DNA of 12,041 bases, taken from Pseudomonadota bacterium. Lineage in GTDB: Bacteria; SAR324; XYD2-FULL-50-16; JAHJRI01. Of this stretch, positions 7,357 through 12,041 are shown piece after piece. The notes beneath the pieces were generated by a model. That model saw only the letters and a list, made by a program, of their open reading frames with translations. It did no database searches and was not told where the DNA came from. A program made the position numbers and the translations under genes. Each line of letters begins with the position of its first letter. The first letter of the stretch is position 1. The stretch covers positions 1-12,041 of the forward strand of contig JAKSDL010000762.1 in NCBI GenBank assembly GCA_022360105.1, written 5' to 3'.

Positions 7357-7675
7357 AGTCTTCTTTCCCGGCTTTTTTCAGGTATTCAGATACTTCTCCG
7401 TGCTCTTTCTCGCATTGATCCTTAATTTCCAGGTATTCGTTTTCCATTATCTTAGCATTCATAAAATCACCATCCCTGGTCAGTCCGCGCAAGTATGACT
7501 CATACCCTTTTGCATGATGATAATAGCCGCCTTTAGCGATAACATACCTGGCTACCAATTCCTTGCATTCCGTGCACTCCACAATTACCTTGTCGGGCAT
7601 TTTTGGTTCACGTAAAAGGATATTGCGCATCTTCCTTGAACCGCAAACCTGACAGGTCTGTCTGTGAGCTTCCAT
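7355..7675 (-). CDS. Small four-cysteine (zinc-ribbon-like) conserved hypothetical protein
   Basis: This 106-residue soluble protein has two CxxC knuckles: Cys8-Cys11 (CQVCG) and Cys34-Cys37 (CTECK). The 22-residue gap between them fits a zinc ribbon. After the second knuckle comes ELVARY, then a distinctive GGYYHHAKGYESYLR block (49-63), and a charged helical tail rich in Glu and Lys. I recognise no named family and assign no function; a zinc-stabilised adaptor or nucleic-acid contact is possible. The open frame reaches a TTG at 7726. The ATG at 7675 is preferred because GGAGA sits six bases before it and the cysteine motif starts soon after. It lies 253 bases downstream of the sirtuin gene on the same strand, with no obvious terminator between, so co-transcription is possible. 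Confidence 0.75.
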   Translation of the reverse strand: MEAHRQTCQVCGSRKMRNILLREPKMPDKVIVECTECKELVARYVIAKGGYYHHAKGYESYLRGLTRDGDFMNAKIMENEYLEIKDQCEKEHGEVSEYLKKAGKED

Positions 7676-7928
7676 AACCATTCTCCAGTATTCAACAACA
7701 GATAAATTTTCGAGACTATTGAGCAAGAACCGACCGACGGATCAGTCAATCAACTTACATCGCCTTTCTATGTTTCTTTTGTTTCAGCTTATCCAAATCC
7801 GGCACCTCAGGCAAATTGTATTGGAATAAAAGCACAAGTAGCTCAGAAAGATACGAGATTCAGCATAAAAAGGAGCAATTGTCACGATTTATTGCAGCTA
7901 AAGCGATATGTTATTCCTGAATTACGCA

Positions 7929-8684
7929 CTAAGGTATCTGCTCCAATAAAGCATCCATCACCTTTCCGGCTTTTTCTTCAATCTTAACATCACATTCCCT
8001 GTCATAAGGGGTCTCCGAGAGATTAATCATCGCCAAATAGGCGCCGTTTTGCTTGGCATATCCCGGCAGCAGACTCGCCGGTTGCACGAGCAGGGTTGAA
8101 CCGATCACCAGGAGAAAATCACAGGAACCACACAAGCTCACGGCTTTGTTGGTCTCTTCCATGGGCATCGCCTGTCCGAATGAAATGGTGTCCGGTTTTA
8201 AATACCCACCGCAGGTGCACTCGGGAGCACTATCTCCAGCTTCTATACGTTGTTGAACATCATGAATTGATTCCAGTTTATCGCAAGACATACAACGCAC
8301 ACGCATGGTGTTTCCGTGCAATTCAATCACTTTGTCATCCGGAACGCCTGCGAGCTGGTGAAGTCCGTCTATATTTTGTGTTACAACGGCCTCTACCAGT
8401 CCCTTTTCATGCAATTTGGCAATTGCATGGTGGGCCGCATTTGGTTGTGCAGCAACCAGGTTGGGATAAAGATCTGCTTTTCGTCTCCAGTATTCAATTC
8501 TGGCCTCTTTGGAACTCATGAATTCGTCATAATATATCGGTTGATATTTTTCCCACAGACCGCCTTTGCTCCTGAAGTCGGGAATTCCGCTTTCTGTCGA
8601 GATGCCGGCACCGGTGAAAACCACTTGTTTTTGTGATAATAACCAGGCATCTGCCACTGATTTTATTTGATCTTCAATTGCCAT
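7929..8684 (-). CDS. cobB: Sir2-family NAD-dependent protein deacylase
   Basis: This 251-residue sirtuin removes acyl groups from lysine side chains using NAD+, giving nicotinamide and O-acyl-ADP-ribose. The motifs are complete. GAGISTESGIPDFRS (25-39) binds NAD. TQNIDGLH (102-109) lines the active site. ELHGN (121-125) carries the catalytic His123. The zinc module has Cys131, Cys134, Cys156 and Cys158 (CxxC...CxC). GSTLLVQPAS (195-204) also binds NAD. A YWRR at 65-68 could be read as the YxxR pair of desuccinylase sirtuins, but loop lengths do not allow a safe alignment by eye. The ATG at 8684 is chosen because GGGGG lies seven bases upstream; the in-frame extension to 8759 adds 25 residues that do not look like the family. 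It lies 230 bases behind the vWA gene. The symbol is by family and not by proven orthology. Confidence 0.93.
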   Translation of the reverse strand: MAIEDQIKSVADAWLLSQKQVVFTGAGISTESGIPDFRSKGGLWEKYQPIYYDEFMSSKEARIEYWRRKADLYPNLVAAQPNAAHHAIAKLHEKGLVEAVVTQNIDGLHQLAGVPDDKVIELHGNTMRVRCMSCDKLESIHDVQQRIEAGDSAPECTCGGYLKPDTISFGQAMPMEETNKAVSLCGSCDFLLVIGSTLLVQPASLLPGYAKQNGAYLAMINLSETPYDRECDVKIEEKAGKVMDALLEQIP

Positions 8685-8914
8685 TATCAATCCCCCTGTT
8701 TTAAATGCTGCTAATCCTAATTTTTTACAGAAAGACAAAACCATCCTTGTCATTATCACTTCATTCCAAAATCCATTGATTTATATTTTAGCTTTGGTAA
8801 CGGGAATGGAACAGCTTTATTCGGCAAAATAAAACCACCAACCACTCCCTTCGGCTCTTGTCGAGCTGAATTATTTGCATCTTTGGTTCTGAGAAACAAA
8901 TTATTATTGTGCCG

Positions 8915-11047
8915 CTATAATCCCTTTGCAGATTTAGCCAGTCGAACCAGGTTGATAAATTCGTTTCGCAAACCAAACGGATCTTCACCTCTTGCCGGCA
9001 GCGCCAATTTGATCACATCATCAAAACTAAAAGTTTTTGTGTAGGGATCCTGTCTTAAAAGCTGCCCATAAGCAGCTACTGCTGCTGCAAACCTCACTTC
9101 CTCCGGTACTGATTTCAATGATTTGAATTCTTTTTTTTCATCGATCGGTACCGTCATTAAGGTACTTTTATTCGCTGTTGGTGTCTTAAACCGAATTTTT
9201 AGAAAAGCATACTCCCGGTTTTCACTGTTGGAAGCCGTCGGAGCAGGTTTATCCTTGCTGTAGCGTAAGTCATCAACCAGAATGCCTTTACCGCCCGGTT
9301 CAGCAATTTCATAAATGGCCGTTACCCGGTGTCCGGAACCTATATCTCCGGCATCCACCTGATCATTATTGAAGTCCTCACGTTTCAGCATTCTGGTTTC
9401 ATAACCGATCAATCTATATTCAGCTACCTTGGCCGGGTTAAATTCAATCTGAATTTTTACGTCTTTAGCTATAGTAAAAAGAGTGGCATTGGCTTCTTCA
9501 ACCAGCACTTTCCTGGCTTCGTTCAGATTGTCAATATAACTGGCATTCCCGTTTCCATTTTGAGCCAGTTTTTGCATCAGGGCATCGTTGTAATTGCCCT
9601 GGCCAAAACCGATCACGGAAAGAAAGATGCCTGTTTTTCTTTGTCTCTCAACAAATCCTTTCAATTCATCCGAATTGGTAATGCCAACATTAAAATCTCC
9701 ATCAGTAGCCAGTATAACCCGGTTCACACCGTTTTTAACAAAGCTGGATTCAGCCAGGGCATACGCTTGGCGAATTCCTTCACCACCGGCAGTCGAACCG
9801 CCGGCACTCAGGTTCTCCAATGCGGAAACTATTTTTCTTTTATCCTTAACTTTGGTTGGTTCCAGAGCTGTCCCGGCGGCACCCGCATAAACGACAATGG
9901 AAACCGTATCCGACTCTTGCAGGTTATCCACCAGCATTCTAAATGCGTTTTTCAGCAACGGCAGTTTATCCGGTTGGTTCATGGAGCCCGACACATCAAT
10001 CAGGAACACCAGGTTGGTATCAGGTTTTTTGTCGGGTTCTATATCATAGCCCCGAATTCCGATATGCAACAATTTAGTATTGGAATTCCAGGGAGTTGGG
10101 TAAACAGCCACGGTAGGCTGAAACGGCTTCTCTTTATCCTTCGGAAGAGCGTAGTCATAATCAAAATAGTTTATCAGTTCTTCCACCCGAACAGCATTCT
10201 TTTGAGGAAGTACTCCACGGTTGAGCATTTTTCTGACAAAGGCATAGGAGGCTGTGTCCACGTCAACTGAAAAGGTAGAAACAGGATTTTTTGCCACCTG
10301 TTTCACCGGATTCACTTTGACATCTTCAAACCTGTCCCTGCCTTCTTCCGGAAGCTGTCCAATGAACAATTCATCCGCTTCCTGAACCGGTTCCGGCTTC
10401 ACCATTGTCTGGTTAAGTGTTGCAGGGAAATCCATGGTTCTAGCAACGCCGGTTTTCGCTTTCTTTCTGTAAACGTTTGATTCTGCTTTCTTTAGAGGTA
10501 CCGTCTTTGGTGCAGATGCAGAAGGAGATGCGATTACCTCCGGGGCGGCCATATCGGCCATCACCATTTCTTCCTCCACAGCTTGTGGTTCAATGGTTTT
10601 TTCCTTTGGGCCGGTTTTGGACTGTTCCGTCACTATTGCAGTCGACGGTGGAGATACCGGCGCGTCCAATCTAGCCGGTGGAGCTTCAATTGGTGTTGAT
10701 TCAGATGGGCGACCTTCATACAAAACCTGACCATCAATGTGATCCATTTGTTTTGATCCTTCATACAATTGGTTGATACCGAATATTGCAACAATCAAAC
10801 ATGCCGTGATGGCGCCGGACCAGATATATCGTCTTTTCATGGTACTTTCTCCGAAAAAGGTTAATTTTGAAAGAAATGTACTGATTAGACGATGCGATTT
10901 AGATTTTCCTTTGATTTTTTTTCCGGCCAACGCATTTTGCTTGGCATATTCCTGCATTGCTGCTGAAATTGCGGACTCCCTGGCGGTTTCATCTGGTTCA
11001 GGGATAGTGACATCAGCGAGAATTTTTTTAATATCCTGATCACTCAT
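8915..11047 (-). CDS. Single-pass membrane vWA/DUF3520 protein, predicted anti-sigma partner
   Basis: This 710-residue protein starts with about 72 cytoplasmic residues that read like an anti-sigma tail (IPEPDETARESAI...) but lack the zinc motif HxxxCxxC. A transmembrane helix follows at 74-94. Next is a long Pro/Ala/Glu-rich linker (about 110-240). The outer part has the YfbK-family order: vWA N-terminal segment (about 245-340), vWA domain (about 343-510), and DUF3520 (about 528-705). The metal-ion-dependent adhesion site is intact: Asp351-Ser353-Ser355 (DVSGSM), Thr419 (GGST) and Asp449 (TDGD). It should therefore bind a metal-bridged protein ligand outside the inner membrane. The start is fixed by GGAGA six bases before the ATG and by a four-base ATGA overlap with the sigma gene. 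YfbK relatives are often lipoproteins; this one is anchored by a helix. Its anti-sigma role is inferred. Confidence 0.9.
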   Translation of the reverse strand: MSDQDIKKILADVTIPEPDETARESAISAAMQEYAKQNALAGKKIKGKSKSHRLISTFLSKLTFFGESTMKRRYIWSGAITACLIVAIFGINQLYEGSKQMDHIDGQVLYEGRPSESTPIEAPPARLDAPVSPPSTAIVTEQSKTGPKEKTIEPQAVEEEMVMADMAAPEVIASPSASAPKTVPLKKAESNVYRKKAKTGVARTMDFPATLNQTMVKPEPVQEADELFIGQLPEEGRDRFEDVKVNPVKQVAKNPVSTFSVDVDTASYAFVRKMLNRGVLPQKNAVRVEELINYFDYDYALPKDKEKPFQPTVAVYPTPWNSNTKLLHIGIRGYDIEPDKKPDTNLVFLIDVSGSMNQPDKLPLLKNAFRMLVDNLQESDTVSIVVYAGAAGTALEPTKVKDKRKIVSALENLSAGGSTAGGEGIRQAYALAESSFVKNGVNRVILATDGDFNVGITNSDELKGFVERQRKTGIFLSVIGFGQGNYNDALMQKLAQNGNGNASYIDNLNEARKVLVEEANATLFTIAKDVKIQIEFNPAKVAEYRLIGYETRMLKREDFNNDQVDAGDIGSGHRVTAIYEIAEPGGKGILVDDLRYSKDKPAPTASNSENREYAFLKIRFKTPTANKSTLMTVPIDEKKEFKSLKSVPEEVRFAAAVAAYGQLLRQDPYTKTFSFDDVIKLALPARGEDPFGLRNEFINLVRLAKSAKGL

Positions 11048-11583
11048 TTGAATTCTCCGTTCTCCAGCAATTTCTTTAATTTTTTCTTCGCCTGAAAAAC
11101 CCTCCAGGAAATGGTGGTTTCGGCACAATTCAAGACACTCGCCGCCTCTTTGTGATTAAGCCCCTCACTATAAACAAGTAACGCGGCATCCCTGAGTTTG
11201 ACCGGCAATGATTCCAGTAGAGTTAATAATGTATCAGCAACTTTTTTTTCTTCCTGTTGCACTAGTTTCTCTTTTTCCTGGACCAGGTACTCGGATTCTT
11301 TGTTGCGATCCCTGGTTCTTTTTAAGGCAAGGTCTTTGGCTGAATTAATGGTAATACGATACAGCCAGGTTTGAAAGGCAGCGGATTCATTAAAACTGTT
11401 AATTTTGCGGGCGATTTTAACACAAACCTCCTGGGAAATATCCTCGGCATCTTCCTTGTTACCGCACCACTTGAATGCGACCTTATAGATGAAGGTGTAG
11501 TGTTTTCTCACCAGGGCTTCAAAAGCTTTGCCATTCCCTGCCTTAGCCTGCCTGATAAAATCAATGTCTTCGGATTCTGTCAT
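11044..11583 (-). CDS. ECF-family (RpoE/SigW-type) RNA polymerase sigma factor
   Basis: This 179-residue protein has only the two essential sigma domains. Region 2 covers about 15-90, with the helix DAEDISQEVCVKIARKI for core binding and the FQTWLYRITINSAKD segment for -10 recognition. A charged linker (about 92-120, rich in Glu and Lys) follows. Region 4 is at about 120-175, with the helix-turn-helix LNHKEAASVLNCAETTISWRV that reads the -35. The ATG at 11583 is preferred over a GTG at 11616 because the family starts close to this DIDFIRQAKAGN block; the ribosome site is a weak GGA. The TGA stop overlaps the vWA start as ATGA, so the two proteins are translationally coupled and should be made in fixed ratio. 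It probably drives an envelope-linked regulon, perhaps including itself. A GGAACT about 70-80 bases upstream of the ATG is a weak candidate -35. Confidence 0.92.
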   Translation of the reverse strand: MTESEDIDFIRQAKAGNGKAFEALVRKHYTFIYKVAFKWCGNKEDAEDISQEVCVKIARKINSFNESAAFQTWLYRITINSAKDLALKRTRDRNKESEYLVQEKEKLVQQEEKKVADTLLTLLESLPVKLRDAALLVYSEGLNHKEAASVLNCAETTISWRVFQAKKKLKKLLENGEFK

Positions 11584-11807
11584 AAAAGTCCAATCAATCC
11601 AGTAATGAACTGTCACGTACCAGCTTTCAGCGATTTCATCACTCTTAACAAAACCAATAGTTCCTGCCTAGTGCAGCATTAGTGTATTCATCTGGAAATT
11701 AGAATGTCTTATTCCTGTTTATTAGACGATTCAATTAAGCTTTTCCTTTGCCTTGAATTGTCAATTTATGTGATTTCAACTAAGGTGGAGCCGATTTTCA
11801 GTTTCTG
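11584..11807. other. Divergent intergenic region, sigma gene and right-edge gene
   Basis: This stretch should hold promoters in both directions. On the minus strand GGAACT (near 11658-11663) followed by about 17 bases and TGATGA is a possible but weak ECF-type site for autoregulation. On the plus strand no clear pair is seen. AAGGTGGAG at 11782-11790 is a ribosome-site-like string but lies 17 bases before the ATG at 11808, which is too far to be typical. Confidence 0.3.
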
Positions 11808-12041
11808 ATGATGAAATGCCTTATGCAGTCAAATATGAAGAATCGAATATACCTGGGAATATTTTTAAAAACATTGGCAGTATTGATGTTTCAAGTTTGT
11901 TTAATGCGAATTCTTTCCATCACACTGTGGTATCACTTTGCATTTCTTATTATCAGTTGTGCTCTCTTGGGGTATGGACTTTCCGGTTCGTGGCTGGTTT
12001 TCTTTGAGCGACCCCGGGGTCCGTATTGGCCGTCTTTTTTA
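11808..12041 (+). CDS. 5' part of a spermidine-synthase-like membrane protein (cut by window edge)
   Basis: The open frame runs without a stop from 11808 to the last base (78 codons). It begins with Lys/Arg residues, then hydrophobic helices: YLGIFLKTLAVLMFQ at about 15-29 and WYHFAFLIISCALLGYGLSG at 41-60. The pattern of a first helix, CLMRILSITL, then WYHFAF...ALLGxGxSG is that of the N-terminal membrane domain of spermidine-synthase-like (polyamine aminopropyltransferase-like) proteins, which usually have several helices before the catalytic domain. The catalytic part is outside the window, so activity cannot be judged. Start choice among ATGs at 11808, 11811, 11823 and 11835 is open. A 63-codon frame at 11816-12007 is a shadow of this gene. 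Confidence 0.65.
   Translation, partial: MMKCLMQSNMKNRIYLGIFLKTLAVLMFQVCLMRILSITLWYHFAFLIISCALLGYGLSGSWLVFFERPRGPYWPSFL

Noticed and set aside
8788..8914. Possible terminator after the vWA gene
   Set aside because: Only weak stems (for example around 8883-8901) with mismatches and no T-run on the minus strand.
9329..10270. 313-codon plus-strand frame
   Set aside because: It lies wholly antisense to the vWA gene, whose protein has intact domains and motifs; it is a shadow frame.

Overview
The window is chromosomal DNA from a diderm bacterium of moderate G+C. The evidence is a lipoprotein signal peptidase-type SppA, an ECF sigma factor with a membrane partner, a Gram-negative-style exported DUF3124 protein, and clear Shine-Dalgarno sites on several genes. 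The gene mix would fit the FCB / KSB1-Calditrichota area or a deltaproteobacterial relative. No phylogenetic marker gene is present, so this placement is a guess.

Layout, left to right. Positions 72-436 hold a well-preserved non-autonomous mobile element: 16-bp perfect terminal inverted repeats, a 10-bp flanking direct repeat, and nested hairpins inside. After a featureless gap comes a minus-strand D-lactate dehydrogenase-type 2-hydroxyacid dehydrogenase (803-1804). A short membrane-anchored diguanylate cyclase follows (2141-2863, plus), convergent with an exported DUF3124 protein (2964-3452, minus). Positions 3521-4250 look like a decayed or accessory strip. It holds a fragment of a CPA2 (KefB-type) cation:proton antiporter and an inverted repeat around GGGGACA/TGTCCCC. 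A consensus-like promoter then leads into an AAA ATPase/DUF4143 protein (4352-5746, plus).

The right half looks like ordinary gene content. A lipoprotein SppA-type S49 protease (6233-7219, plus) ends at a good intrinsic terminator. The minus strand then carries an ECF sigma factor (11044-11583), translationally coupled by an ATGA overlap to a large membrane-anchored vWA/DUF3520 protein (8915-11047). Downstream on the same strand are a sirtuin (7929-8684) and a small four-cysteine protein (7355-7675). At the right edge a plus-strand gene begins (11808 to the end). Its first 78 residues look like the membrane domain of spermidine-synthase-like proteins, and it runs off the window.

The clearest functional unit is the sigma factor/vWA pair. 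The sigma factor is probably held by the short cytoplasmic tail of the single-pass vWA protein, which would pass an envelope or ligand signal to transcription. The other genes look like independent units (redox, c-di-GMP, envelope proteolysis, protein deacylation). No RNA genes or CRISPR array were seen.
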